Shown here: piece after piece, positions 8,284 to 16,588 of the stretch
Layout of the letters: every line of letters begins with the position of its first letter
Numbering within the stretch: the first letter of the stretch is position 1
Assembly: GCF_005960665.1 (NCBI RefSeq)
Contig: NZ_CP040676.1
Coordinates: forward strand, 2,226,001-2,290,000
Source: Exiguobacterium mexicanum
GTDB taxonomy: Bacteria > Bacillota > Bacilli > Exiguobacteriales > Exiguobacteriaceae
Length of the DNA: 64,000 nt
Direction: 5' to 3'
Notes under the pieces: generated by a model
Database searches by the model: none
What the model was told of the DNA's origin: nothing
What the model saw: only the letters and a program-made list of their open reading frames with translations
Program-made: the position numbers and the translations under genes

Positions 8284-8820
8284 ATGCAATACAAATTAGG
8301 AGAATTGATTCCACATGTTGATAAGACGGTGTTCATCGCACCAGGGGCGCACGTCATCGGCGATGTCACGATTGGCGCCCATTCCGGCGTCTGGTTCAAT
8401 ACGATCATCCGCGGCGATGAAGGACCGATTCAAATTGGTTCTTACGTGAATATCCAAGACGGATCGATGGTCCACCAATATGAAGGTTCCCCGACCATCA
8501 TCCATGACCGCGTCTCCATCGGACATATGGCGATGATTCACGGCTGTGAGATTGAAGAAGGTTGTCTCATCGGGATGCATGCCACCGTTCTCGACGGGGC
8601 AAAAATCGGGAAGGGCTCGTTCATCGCCGCTGGTGCTCTCGTCACACCGAACATGCAAATCCCGGAGGGCGTCATGGTCATGGGCGTGCCCGCCAAAGTC
8701 GTCCGTCCGCTCAATGACGAGGATCGCTTCATCATGGAACGGACCGTCAACAAATACGCGAAACGGGCTGAGCAGTACTTGACGACATGCGAGCCACTCA
8801 CATCGACACAAAGATTGTGA
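8284..8820 (+). CDS. Gamma-class carbonic anhydrase-like hexapeptide protein (YrdA family)
   Basis: Left-handed beta-helix protein of 178 residues, usually a trimer with a metal held by three histidines between subunits. The hexapeptide repeats run from about residue 15 to 140, with metal-type histidines in DGSMVHQYEG, SIGHMAMIHGC and the linker between them. ATG 8284 is preferred over an upstream TTG because AAAGGGG lies at the right distance. Family members are called carbonic anhydrase-like, but activity is often unproven. It is single, divergent from ade, and its 3' end touches a cre-like sequence. Confidence 0.9.
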   Translation: MQYKLGELIPHVDKTVFIAPGAHVIGDVTIGAHSGVWFNTIIRGDEGPIQIGSYVNIQDGSMVHQYEGSPTIIHDRVSIGHMAMIHGCEIEEGCLIGMHATVLDGAKIGKGSFIAAGALVTPNMQIPEGVMVMGVPAKVVRPLNDEDRFIMERTVNKYAKRAEQYLTTCEPLTSTQRL

Positions 8821-8831
8821 AAGCGTTTACA
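8818..8831. promoter_or_regulatory. Perfect CcpA cre match
   Basis: TGAAAGCGTTTACA fits the cre consensus TGWAANCGNTNWCA at all positions. It begins at the stop codon of the upstream gene and lies about 100 bp before the small ORF at 8931, whose likely -10 is TATACT at 8882-8887. Whether it activates or represses depends on the true promoter position. Confidence 0.65.
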
Positions 8832-8930
8832 AGATTCATAAATTGTTAACGATTATCCCGATTTTTCTTCATGTTTCCTTTGTATACTGAGGATGTAGTC
8901 AAGCCGACGTGTCGAAAGGGGCCAATTGTA

Positions 8931-9110
8931 ATGTATCCAAACCATGCCGAACTCATGTTAGACTTGTACGCCTCGTCCATTAACCCAAGCTATTGTCTGC
9001 ATATCGAGGATTCGTTCGACGATACGCTGCAAGGAACACATCGAGAGGTTTGGGAACGATTGCAATCGGATAATACTAAAGAGGAAGAAACTAAAGTTAA
9101 GGGAACGTGA
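8931..9110 (+). CDS. Small hypothetical protein, 59 residues
   Basis: Not recognised. ATG 8931 is chosen over upstream in-frame starts because GAAAGGGG lies 8-9 bases before it. The product is acidic and soluble with one cysteine (INPSYCLHIEDSFDD) and a charged tail (TKEEETKVKG). There is no signal peptide or membrane span. It is followed 5 bases later by a 17-residue ORF and a terminator, making a very short transcription unit downstream of a perfect cre site. The function is unknown. Confidence 0.6.
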   Translation: MYPNHAELMLDLYASSINPSYCLHIEDSFDDTLQGTHREVWERLQSDNTKEEETKVKGT

Positions 9111-9115
9111 ACACA

Positions 9116-9169
9116 ATGATTCCAACGAATGTCATTCAAGACTGGCTCGCAACCAAGTTAAAAAAATAA
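9116..9169 (+). CDS. Possible 17-residue peptide ORF
   Basis: Codes MIPTNVIQDWLATKLKK, ending in a basic tail. A weak site (AAGGGA) sits about 11 bases upstream inside the end of the preceding ORF, so translation could be coupled. It may be a genuine small peptide or chance; it is too short for coding statistics. Confidence 0.35.
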   Translation: MIPTNVIQDWLATKLKK

Positions 9170-9216
9170 ACTGAGCGCTCACATGAACGGCTCAGTCGCA
9201 TTGACCTATAAATACT

Positions 9217-9250
9217 GGTCCGATCGTAGTCACCTACGCTCGGACCTTTT
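9217..9250 (+). terminator. Terminator of the small-ORF unit
   Basis: GGTCCGA + CGTAG, TCAC loop, CTACG + TCGGACC, then TTTT. It also lies at the 3' end of the converging nitroreductase gene. Confidence 0.85.
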
Positions 9251-9253
9251 CGT

Positions 9254-9802
9254 TCACTCAAAAATCGTCAAGCAAGCGTCAATCGATTGACGTTGCTTCG
9301 TAGGCGGTACGTCTTCGTAACGACCGAGCTGGAGCAGTCCGACAAACGTCTCACCCTCAGCCCCAATCATCTCTTGAAGCCTGACATCCTCAAAAATACC
9401 GCCCGTCCGCCAGACGAGGCCGATCTGTTGCTCACTACATAATAAATGAAAGTTTTGAATCATCGTCGCCGTCGCGAGCAGCGCATCTTTCTTCCCTTTG
9501 TCCGTCTCGAAATGCTTCGTCGTCACGTAGACGCAAGCTGCCGCGTTCCGGATGCGTCCCGCGATTTTCTCGCGCTTCGCCTCTGGTCCATCTTGAAACG
9601 CCGGTTCGAGCGCCTGAAGCAAGACGTCTTTTCCATCCCCGTTGAACAAATAGAGATTCCACGGTTCGACTTTGTTATGAAATGGTGCCTGATGCGCCGA
9701 TGCCAACAACTCATAGAGTACTTTCGTCGCAATCGGTTCTTCCGTGAACATCCGAATCGTCCGCCGCGACTCGATCAACTGTTGTCCTGCTGTCTTTTCC
9801 AT
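9254..9802 (-). CDS. Nitroreductase-family flavoprotein
   Basis: FMN-dependent, NAD(P)H-using oxidoreductase family, 182 residues. The family start pattern is visible: ESRRTIRMFTEEPI (FMN phosphate contacts) and ASAHQAPFHNKVEPWNLYLF, then the C-terminal GEGETFVGLLQLGRY-like block. ATG 9802 is preferred to the upstream GTG, which lies only two bases from the GGGGG ribosome site. It is a single gene converging with the small-ORF unit. The substrate cannot be told; many such proteins reduce nitro compounds or quinones in vitro. Confidence 0.88.
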   Translation of the reverse strand: MEKTAGQQLIESRRTIRMFTEEPIATKVLYELLASAHQAPFHNKVEPWNLYLFNGDGKDVLLQALEPAFQDGPEAKREKIAGRIRNAAACVYVTTKHFETDKGKKDALLATATMIQNFHLLCSEQQIGLVWRTGGIFEDVRLQEMIGAEGETFVGLLQLGRYEDVPPTKQRQSIDACLTIFE

Positions 9803-9878
9803 TGAAGTCACTTCCCCCTCTGTTATCTATTCCATCATAATTGAAAACATTTCTCATTTGAAGGAGAATGACTTCGAC

Positions 9879-9912
9879 AAAAAGAACGCATCCCTGAGTC
9901 AGGAATGCGTTC
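9879..9912 (-). terminator. Terminator of the lysine operon
   Basis: Minus strand stem GAACGCAT+CCTGA / TCAGG+ATGCGTTC followed by TTTTT, just after the lysA stop codon. Confidence 0.88.
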
Positions 9913-9918
9913 GTTCTA

Positions 9919-11211
9919 TCATGTCGATTGCCCGACGACCTCACAGGCGACCAAGTCCTCGAGCGTCTGTCTGCGGACGACGAGACGATGTGTCCCGTCT
10001 TTCACGAACACGACGGCCGGACGGAGCATCTGGTTATAGTTGCTCGCCATCGAGAAATTGTACGCTCCCGTCGCTTTGACGAGGAGGAGATCGCCAGCTT
10101 CGACCGGCGGGATGAGCGAACGGTTCGAGATGATGTCTCCCGACTCGCAACACGCCCCGACGATTTTTGCTTCAATCGTCTTCGGCTCATCCATCCGTGT
10201 CGCCACAATCACATCATACTCGGCATCATAGAGGGCGGGACGAATGTTATCCGTCATGCCTCCGTCGACCGAGACGTACGTGCGGACACCGCTCACTTCT
10301 TTCACCGTCCCGACTTCATAGAGCGTCGCGCCGGCGTTGGCGACGAGCCAACGGCCTGGTTCGATCCCAATTTTCGGGAGCGGAAAGCCGAAGCGTTCTA
10401 CTTCCGCGACGAGCGTGTCCATCACTTGTGTCATCGTGTCGGCGAAGTCGAGCGGGTCGTCCGACTCGAGATAGGCGACACCGAAGCCACCACCGATATT
10501 CAAGACGTCGGCCGTGTATCCTGTCTCTTGACGGATCGTCTCGATGAAGTTGACCATCGTCTTGACGGTATTGATGAACAACGTCGGTTCTTGAATCTGC
10601 GAGCCGACGTGACAGTGGATGCCTTGCAAATGCAGACGTTCCGCCTGCAGCGTCGCCTTGATCGCTTCGAGATACGTGTCGTCGTGGGTCGGGAAGCCGA
10701 ACTTCGTGTCGACCCCACCCGTCTGAATCGCCTCATGGGCGCCTCCGACGACTTGTGGGACGATGCGGAGCAGGACGTCGACGTCGACATCGTGTTCGAC
10801 AGCGAGGCCCGACAACAGTCCGATTTCGCGCATATTGTCAATCGTGAAATGGGTGATGCCGTTCTCGAGTGCGAACGTGATGTCCTGCACCGTCTTGTTC
10901 GACCCGTGGACGTGAATCCGGTCAGCCGGGACACCTGCGTGGAGCGCGACGAACATCTCACCGCGTGAGACGACGTCGATGCTTAAGCCCGCTGCCATCA
11001 CTTTGTCGTACACGGCCGCGATCGACATCGCTTTTGATGCGTAGAGCGCATATGTGTTCGGATACTTGTCGAGGAACGCGTTACGGACGAGGGCGAGGCG
11101 ACGCTCAAGTTCAGGCTCGCTCATGATATAGAGCGGTGTCCCGTACGTCGCTTGAAGTTCACGGACGGACACGCCTTCGATCATACAAACTGATTGGTTG
11201 GTGGTGTACAT
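9919..11211 (-). CDS. lysA: Diaminopimelate decarboxylase
   Basis: Last step of lysine synthesis: meso-DAP to L-lysine plus CO2, PLP-dependent fold-III enzyme, cytoplasmic. 430 residues. The PLP lysine is in YASKAMS, the glycine loop is NIGGGFGVAY, substrate and dimer contacts are EPGRWLVANAG and CCESGD, and YNFSMASNYNQMLRP is near the end. ATG 11211 has an ideal AAGGAGG site. It overlaps the upstream alr-like gene by 31 bases, indicating tight cotranscription. It is the last gene of the L-box operon and is followed by a terminator. Confidence 0.97.
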   Translation of the reverse strand: MYTTNQSVCMIEGVSVRELQATYGTPLYIMSEPELERRLALVRNAFLDKYPNTYALYASKAMSIAAVYDKVMAAGLSIDVVSRGEMFVALHAGVPADRIHVHGSNKTVQDITFALENGITHFTIDNMREIGLLSGLAVEHDVDVDVLLRIVPQVVGGAHEAIQTGGVDTKFGFPTHDDTYLEAIKATLQAERLHLQGIHCHVGSQIQEPTLFINTVKTMVNFIETIRQETGYTADVLNIGGGFGVAYLESDDPLDFADTMTQVMDTLVAEVERFGFPLPKIGIEPGRWLVANAGATLYEVGTVKEVSGVRTYVSVDGGMTDNIRPALYDAEYDVIVATRMDEPKTIEAKIVGACCESGDIISNRSLIPPVEAGDLLLVKATGAYNFSMASNYNQMLRPAVVFVKDGTHRLVVRRQTLEDLVACEVVGQST

Positions 11212-12269
11212 ACATTGCCTCCTTCAAAGCGATGCGGGACACGCCATGAGCGTGCGCATAATTGTTCTGAATTGTTGGCGTGCCCGGTGCGGGTCACGTC
11301 ATCGATTTTCGTGAGATGGCCGTACAGCTCCACACGGTCTCCGACTTGAATCGTGTCATCGACGCGTAAAAAACTGTGGCTCATGAAGATGTTGCTGATG
11401 AACGGATAGGCCCGTCCTTCGATGTGGGCCGGTAAGAAGCGCCGGGCTCGCATAAGTCCGTCGCCATAACCGACCGAGAGCACAGCGATGCGTTCATTCG
11501 TCTCGGCCGTGTAGCCCGTACCGTAACCGACGTGGGCACCGGCCTCGATGTCATGGACGGCGACGACTTCCGCATCCCAGTGAAACGCCGGGATGAGCCA
11601 ATCGACCGGTTCGACCGAAGAGTAGCCATAAAGGAAGATTCCCACGCGCACATGGGTGCAATGCCCGAGGCGCGGATCCGCTTGTAGTGTCGCGGCGCTA
11701 TTGGCCGCATGCACGATGTCGAACGAATGCCGTTCGATGAGACGATTCGACCAGTCGGCGAACCGTTCCACGTGCACACTGTGTTCGATTTCTGCGTTGT
11801 CGGCGTCAGCGAGCGGGAAATGAGTACATAACCCGACGAGGTCGAGCCCCTCGTCTTGGCAAAACGCGACGATGGCCAGCGCTTCTTTGAACGTCTTGGC
11901 ACCGAATCGGTTCATCCCGACGTCAAGCTTTAAATGAAGGCGGACACCGTCCAACTGATCCCGTTGCGAGACGAGCCAGTCATAGGAACCGATGGCGACG
12001 TCAAGATGGTCACGATGGACGGTTGCCCAGTCGTAGACCGGGTTCATGACGAGAACGCGCGCTTCCGGAGCTGATGCCCTGACCTCGCTCGCCTCGTCCA
12101 GCGTCGTCACCATGAAGTGACGCACCCCTTCTTCATACAGTGTCGTCACAACTGGCTCCATCCCTAAGTTATAGGCGTTGTTTTTCACGACGGCGAACAC
12201 CGGTCGGCCAAGCGCTTCAATCCGACGTTTGTTTTCGCGAATCGCATTCAAGTCAATTGTGACTCCCAT
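11181..12269 (-). CDS. Alanine racemase-like PLP enzyme in the lysine operon
   Basis: 362-residue fold-III PLP protein. The PLP lysine motif reads VFAVVKNNAYNLG, where classical alanine racemases have VKANAYGHG. DVGMNRFG and the C-terminal VGYGTGYTAE..SVGYGDG block with the usual catalytic tyrosine are present. The N-terminus is short, the first residues MGVTIDLNAIREN entering directly into the barrel. ATG 12269 follows AAAGGAG. Staphylococcus aureus has an alr2 gene in the same operon position, immediately before lysA. The physiological role there is not settled, so alanine, DAP or another amino acid could be the substrate. Confidence 0.88.
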   Translation of the reverse strand: MGVTIDLNAIRENKRRIEALGRPVFAVVKNNAYNLGMEPVVTTLYEEGVRHFMVTTLDEASEVRASAPEARVLVMNPVYDWATVHRDHLDVAIGSYDWLVSQRDQLDGVRLHLKLDVGMNRFGAKTFKEALAIVAFCQDEGLDLVGLCTHFPLADADNAEIEHSVHVERFADWSNRLIERHSFDIVHAANSAATLQADPRLGHCTHVRVGIFLYGYSSVEPVDWLIPAFHWDAEVVAVHDIEAGAHVGYGTGYTAETNERIAVLSVGYGDGLMRARRFLPAHIEGRAYPFISNIFMSHSFLRVDDTIQVGDRVELYGHLTKIDDVTRTGHANNSEQLCARSWRVPHRFEGGNVCTPPTNQFV

Positions 12270-12282
12270 ACAAAAAACTCCT

Positions 12283-13209
12283 TTATTCTTTGACTCCAGC
12301 TTTGACGAACGTGATCCAATCGCGGTGTGTCGGAATTTGACCCGTCACAGCCTCACGGTAACGCGCGAGCATATTCGTCGCGACCGTCTGGACGCCGCCG
12401 CCGATTGAGATGTTGTCGATTTCGATGACGCTCGTCACTTCAGCCGCCGTCCCCGTTAAGAAGATTTCATCTGCGACATATAGTTCGTCACGTCCGATGT
12501 GGCGTTCGATGACCTCGAACCCTTCCTCACGGGCGAGTTCGATCACCGTTTGACGCGTGATGCCGTCGAGCACCGAGCAATCAAGTGACGGTGTGACGAT
12601 TTTGTTTCCTTTGACGAGGAAGATGTTGGCGACGCTCGCCTCGCTGACGTTTCCGTTCATGTCGAGGGCGATCGCTTCATCATATCCATCGCGCACCGCT
12701 TCTCCTTTAAGGAGTTGCGAGTTCATATAGTTCGCCGCCGCTTTCGCTTGCATCGGCATCATCGTCGAAGAGACACGACGATACGAGGCGACTTTCGCGC
12801 GGATCCCGACCGTCTTGCTGAAATATTCGCCGAGCGGCCAGCACGAGATCGCGACGTGTACTTTCGTTTCCTGCGTCGGCATGAGTGCCTGCCAAGGTGT
12901 GCCGAGGAAAACGAATGGGCGGATGTAACAAGCCTCGAAGCCGTTGCGTTCAATCAATTCGATTGTCGCTTGTTCGAGCTCATCGACCGTGTACGGCAAG
13001 TCGACGTGATAGTATGCACACGAACGAACGAGTCGCTCCAAGTGTTCACGGAGTCGGAAGATGGCCGGGCCTTCCTCTGTATGGTATGCCCGAATCCCTT
13101 CGAAGAACCCGCTACCGTAGTGAATCGCGTGCGTCATGATACTCGTGTTCGCGTCACTCGGCTCGATCCAAGCCCCGTCTTGCCACATCCATTGTCCATA
13201 CTGTTCCAT
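12283..13209 (-). CDS. Class IV (branched-chain type) aminotransferase in the lysine operon
   Basis: 308 residues, fold-type IV PLP transaminase closest to IlvE. The early block HAIHYGSGFFEGIRAY, the PLP lysine region SYRRVSSTMMPMQAKAAANYMNSQL, then EALALDMNGNVSEASVANIF and a C-terminal LTGTAAEVTSV are family marks. Start ATG 13209 follows GGGAGAG. It lies between dapH and the alr-like gene, where S. aureus has an M20 deacetylase gene. Either it is a branched-chain aminotransferase that happens to sit here, or it supplies the acetyl-DAP aminotransferase step. The second is my inference. Enzyme class secure, substrate open. Confidence 0.88.
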   Translation of the reverse strand: MEQYGQWMWQDGAWIEPSDANTSIMTHAIHYGSGFFEGIRAYHTEEGPAIFRLREHLERLVRSCAYYHVDLPYTVDELEQATIELIERNGFEACYIRPFVFLGTPWQALMPTQETKVHVAISCWPLGEYFSKTVGIRAKVASYRRVSSTMMPMQAKAAANYMNSQLLKGEAVRDGYDEAIALDMNGNVSEASVANIFLVKGNKIVTPSLDCSVLDGITRQTVIELAREEGFEVIERHIGRDELYVADEIFLTGTAAEVTSVIEIDNISIGGGVQTVATNMLARYREAVTGQIPTHRDWITFVKAGVKE

Positions 13210-13255
13210 TGTTCAACTCTCCCATTCATTGTTTATATTTTCTGTCTATTATACG

Positions 13256-13963
13256 TTACAGGGAGCGTAAGTCATCAACAAGTTGTGTTTTTTCTGCGGT
13301 TTTTTCATCTTTTTGCTTAATGACACGGGCTGGTGTTCCGGCGACGACGCTTCCTGCTGGGACGTCTTGCGTGACGACACTCCCTGCTGCGACGACTGCG
13401 TTTTCACCGACACGGACGCCTTCCAAGATGACGGCGTTCGCACCGACCATGACGCCGTCTTCGATGATGACCGGGTCTTTTGAAGGTGGCTCAAGGACAC
13501 CGGCGACAACCGCGCCGGCTCCAAGATGGACGTTCTTCCCGAGCGTTCCACGGGCACCGATGACCGCGTTCATGTCGACCATCGATCCGTCACCGATGAC
13601 GGCACCGATATTGATGACGGCACCCATCATGACGACGACGTTATTGCCGATTTGAACGTGGTCCCGGATGAACGAACCTGGTTCGATGCGCGCGTTCAAT
13701 TTCGTCGTGTCGAGCATCGGCACGGCGCTGTTCCGGCGGTCGTATTCGAGATGCGTATCTGTGATGACCGCTGCGTTCGCTTCAACGAAAGCGGCTGCGC
13801 GTTCGGCCGTCGTGAGGAATAATTTCGATTCGTCGGTCCCGAATGCTTTCGCCCCTTCGATGTCTAGACCGGCCAACTGACCGTTGACGTATAGTTTGAC
13901 AGGCGTTTCTTTCTTGGCATCTTTAATGTATTGCGCGATTTCATAAGCGTTTGTGAGTAACAT
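13256..13963 (-). CDS. dapH: Tetrahydrodipicolinate N-acetyltransferase
   Basis: Uses acetyl-CoA to acetylate tetrahydrodipicolinate, committing lysine/DAP synthesis to the acetyl branch of Bacilli. 235 residues. An N-terminal DapH helical domain (about 1-80) is followed by hexapeptide repeats forming a left-handed beta helix ([49 protein letters not shown]). ATG 13963 follows GAGGAGG and overlaps the end of dapB by 23 bases. The acetyl pathway also needs an acetyl-DAP aminotransferase and an M20 deacetylase; the latter is not encoded in this operon. Confidence 0.96.
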   Translation of the reverse strand: MLLTNAYEIAQYIKDAKKETPVKLYVNGQLAGLDIEGAKAFGTDESKLFLTTAERAAAFVEANAAVITDTHLEYDRRNSAVPMLDTTKLNARIEPGSFIRDHVQIGNNVVVMMGAVINIGAVIGDGSMVDMNAVIGARGTLGKNVHLGAGAVVAGVLEPPSKDPVIIEDGVMVGANAVILEGVRVGENAVVAAGSVVTQDVPAGSVVAGTPARVIKQKDEKTAEKTQLVDDLRSL

Positions 13964-14690
13964 GAGTGGCCTCCTCGTATAGGTTCGTTAAATTGTATAA
14001 TCCGGCCGGGCGGTCGAGAATCGTTGCCGCCGCGGCGAGTGCCCCGTTCGCGAAGACGCGTTTGGACAGGGCCGTATGTTTCAATTCGAGCATTTCGTCG
14101 TCTCCGGCAAAGAGGACGGTATGTTCACCGAAAATCGTCCCCCCGCGTACCGAGTGCATGCCGAGTTCATCGGCTGCACGCGCTTCGCGGCGCGGTGTCC
14201 GGTCATATACCGGTGTCACATCGCGTTTGGCTTCGATGGCACGGGCGAGCAGTTCCGCCGTGCCGCTCGGTGCGTCGACTTTTTTACGGTGGTGCGCCTC
14301 AATCACTTCGATGTCATAACCGAGCGTGAGCGGGACGAGTTGGTCGAGCAACTGTTTCAGGAGCGCGATCCCATAAGACGTATTATACGACTGGAAAATC
14401 GGGATCTCCTGAGACGCCGCTTCAATTTTGGCAAGTTCCGCTTCCGAGAAACCCGTCGTCGCGATGACGAGCGGGATTTGCTTGGCTTTCCCGAAAGCGA
14501 GCACATCATCTAACAGTGCCGGGTTCGAGAAGTCGATGACGACATCGACGTCGGCCTCGACGTCTTGCAACGAGACGGGATGCTCCCCTCCGGCCGGTGA
14601 GACGATGGCCGCAACGTTCAAGTTTTGTGTCCGGGCGACTTCTTCGACGATCTGTCCCATCGCTCCGTAGCCATGAATGAGTAAGTTCAC
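13941..14690 (-). CDS. dapB: 4-hydroxy-tetrahydrodipicolinate reductase
   Basis: NAD(P)H-dependent second step of the DAP branch. 249 residues. The Rossmann start is [12 protein letters not shown], the nucleotide end of the fold is [11 protein letters not shown], and the catalytic/substrate block is [15 protein letters not shown]. The C-terminal [11 protein letters not shown] is typical. It overlaps dapA by 4 bases (ATG within the dapA stop region) and dapH by 23 bases. Confidence 0.97.
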   Translation of the reverse strand: MNLLIHGYGAMGQIVEEVARTQNLNVAAIVSPAGGEHPVSLQDVEADVDVVIDFSNPALLDDVLAFGKAKQIPLVIATTGFSEAELAKIEAASQEIPIFQSYNTSYGIALLKQLLDQLVPLTLGYDIEVIEAHHRKKVDAPSGTAELLARAIEAKRDVTPVYDRTPRREARAADELGMHSVRGGTIFGEHTVLFAGDDEMLELKHTALSKRVFANGALAAAATILDRPAGLYNLTNLYEEATHVTHKRL

Positions 14691-15568
14691 TGTCTCACCT
14701 CATTGAACTGCTCCATTGCCGACAACAAGCGGGCCTCGGCCGTCGCGCTCATCGGGACGAGCGGGAGACGTGGTGCACCGAACTCGAAGCCGCGTGCATT
14801 TAATGCCGCTTTGACTGGAATCGGGTTCACTTCCGCGAACAATTCGTCGATGACCGGGAGCAGTCGGAGCTGCCATGTGCGGGCCGTCTCTAAATCTCCG
14901 GCGAGGAGCGCTTCGGCTAAAGCGACCGTCGCGCCCGGATAGACGTTCGAGAGGACCGAGACGACACCTTGCGCGCCCCAAGCCATATAAGGAAGGATTT
15001 GATCATCGTTCCCGCAATAGACTGGGAAGCCTTCCGGCACGTGCGCCATCATTTGAGCCATCACCGAGATATCCCCGCTCGCTTCCTTGAGCGCAGCGAT
15101 GCGTGGGTGATCGGCGAGTTCCCCAACCGTTGCCGGATCAAGGGCGACGCCCGTCCGCGATGGTACGTTGTAGAGCATGAGCGGAATCGGTGACGCGTCG
15201 GCGATCGCTGTGAAGTGGGCAATCAGACCCGCTTGCGTCGACTTGTTGTAATAAGGCGTGACGACCATCGCCATCTCGGCTCCGAGCTCGGCGGCCCGTT
15301 TCGTCTTTTGAATGCTGAGCGCCGTGTTGTTCGACCCGGTACCGGCAATGATGACGGCACGGCCGGCAGCGACTTCAATCGCTTTGACGAGAAGCGTCTC
15401 GAACTCGTCGTCCGTGATGGTCATGCCTTCACCAGTCGTTCCGCCGATGACGAGGCCGCTGACACCTTCTTTAATTTGGTCTTCAATCAACGCTTCCCAC
15501 GCTGTGAGATGTAACTGACCGTCTGCTTGAAACGGTGTGGCGAGTGCGGTTGCGACTCCTGTGAACAT
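14687..15568 (-). CDS. dapA: 4-hydroxy-tetrahydrodipicolinate synthase
   Basis: Condenses pyruvate with aspartate semialdehyde; TIM-barrel Schiff-base aldolase. 293 residues. GGTTGEGMTITDDEF carries the conserved threonine pair, YNVPSRTGVALDP the catalytic tyrosine region, and IAALKEASGD the Schiff-base lysine. Cotranscribed: asd ends 12 bases upstream and dapB begins inside its stop region. The operon-level regulator is the L-box. Confidence 0.97.
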   Translation of the reverse strand: MFTGVATALATPFQADGQLHLTAWEALIEDQIKEGVSGLVIGGTTGEGMTITDDEFETLLVKAIEVAAGRAVIIAGTGSNNTALSIQKTKRAAELGAEMAMVVTPYYNKSTQAGLIAHFTAIADASPIPLMLYNVPSRTGVALDPATVGELADHPRIAALKEASGDISVMAQMMAHVPEGFPVYCGNDDQILPYMAWGAQGVVSVLSNVYPGATVALAEALLAGDLETARTWQLRLLPVIDELFAEVNPIPVKAALNARGFEFGAPRLPLVPMSATAEARLLSAMEQFNEVRQ

Positions 15569-15580
15569 ATAATCTCCCCC

Positions 15581-16576
15581 TTATTTCGTAGCAGTCTGCC
15601 CAATCATGCATTGGGCGATTTGGACGGCGTTCGCTGCCGCGCCTTTTCGAACGTTATCAGCGACACACCAGAGATGGAACGTGTTCGGCTGTGACTCGTC
15701 GACACGGACACGACCGACGTACACGTCGTCTGTCCCGTTCGCATCGAGCGGTGTCGGATAGACGAGTTCGCCCGGGTTGTCCATGAGGACGACACCTGGC
15801 GCGTCCGCGAGCACGGCTTTCACTTCGGCTAGCGTCGCCTCGCGGTCGAGCGTGACCGTGATGGAGACGGCGTGGCTGTTACGGACCGGGACACGGACGC
15901 ATGTCGCCGTCACCCCGAGGTTCGGCGCGTTCAAAATTTTACGTGTTTCCTCGATCATCTTCTGTTCTTCTTTCGTATAACCGTTCTCTAAGAACACATC
16001 GATATGCGGCAAGACGTTATCGTAAATCGGATACGGATAGTTTTTCGGTTCCTCGCCGCGCGCTCCGCGTTCCAAGTCTTCAATCCCTTTTTGACCCGAC
16101 CCGGAGACGGCTTGATACGATGTGTAAGCGACGCGCGTCAACCCGTATACTTCCGCAAGCGGTGCGAGTGCGACGACCGATTGAATCGTCGAGCAGTTCG
16201 GATTGGCGATGAGTGTCTTGTCCGGGCTCAGTTCGACTCGGTTCACTTCCGGGACGATGAGCGGGATGTCCGCTTGCATCCGGAACGCGCTCGAGTTATC
16301 GATGACGATGACCCCTTGTTCACTCAGACGAGGCGCATATTGTTCACTGAGGCTCCCCCCGGCTGAGAAAAGCGCGATATCGATCGGGTCGGCGTAAATC
16401 GCGTCCGACAGTTCCCGGATGACGACATCTTTTCCGTTCACGTTCACGGTCTTTCCGGCTGAACGGGCTGAAGCGTAAAGCAATAATTCGTTGATTGGAA
16501 ACTCGTATTCGGTCAAGACTTCAATCATTTTTTGACCGACGGCTCCGGTCGCGCCGACGACGGCTACGTTATACAT
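15581..16576 (-). CDS. asd: Aspartate-semialdehyde dehydrogenase
   Basis: Reduces aspartyl phosphate to aspartate semialdehyde, the branch point to lysine, threonine and methionine. 331 residues. NADP fold VVGATGAVGQKMIEVL at the N-terminus, catalytic cysteine in ANPNCSTIQ near residue 129, and substrate region SGSGQKGIEDLERG. Directly follows lysC with a 12-base gap. Confidence 0.97.
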   Translation of the reverse strand: MYNVAVVGATGAVGQKMIEVLTEYEFPINELLLYASARSAGKTVNVNGKDVVIRELSDAIYADPIDIALFSAGGSLSEQYAPRLSEQGVIVIDNSSAFRMQADIPLIVPEVNRVELSPDKTLIANPNCSTIQSVVALAPLAEVYGLTRVAYTSYQAVSGSGQKGIEDLERGARGEEPKNYPYPIYDNVLPHIDVFLENGYTKEEQKMIEETRKILNAPNLGVTATCVRVPVRNSHAVSITVTLDREATLAEVKAVLADAPGVVLMDNPGELVYPTPLDANGTDDVYVGRVRVDESQPNTFHLWCVADNVRKGAAANAVQIAQCMIGQTATK

Positions 16577-16588
16577 GGTGACTCCCCC

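Noticed and set aside
9928..10968. 346-codon ORF on the plus strand
   Set aside because: Exactly antisense to lysA; Arg/Asp-rich composition typical of shadow frames in this codon-biased DNA.
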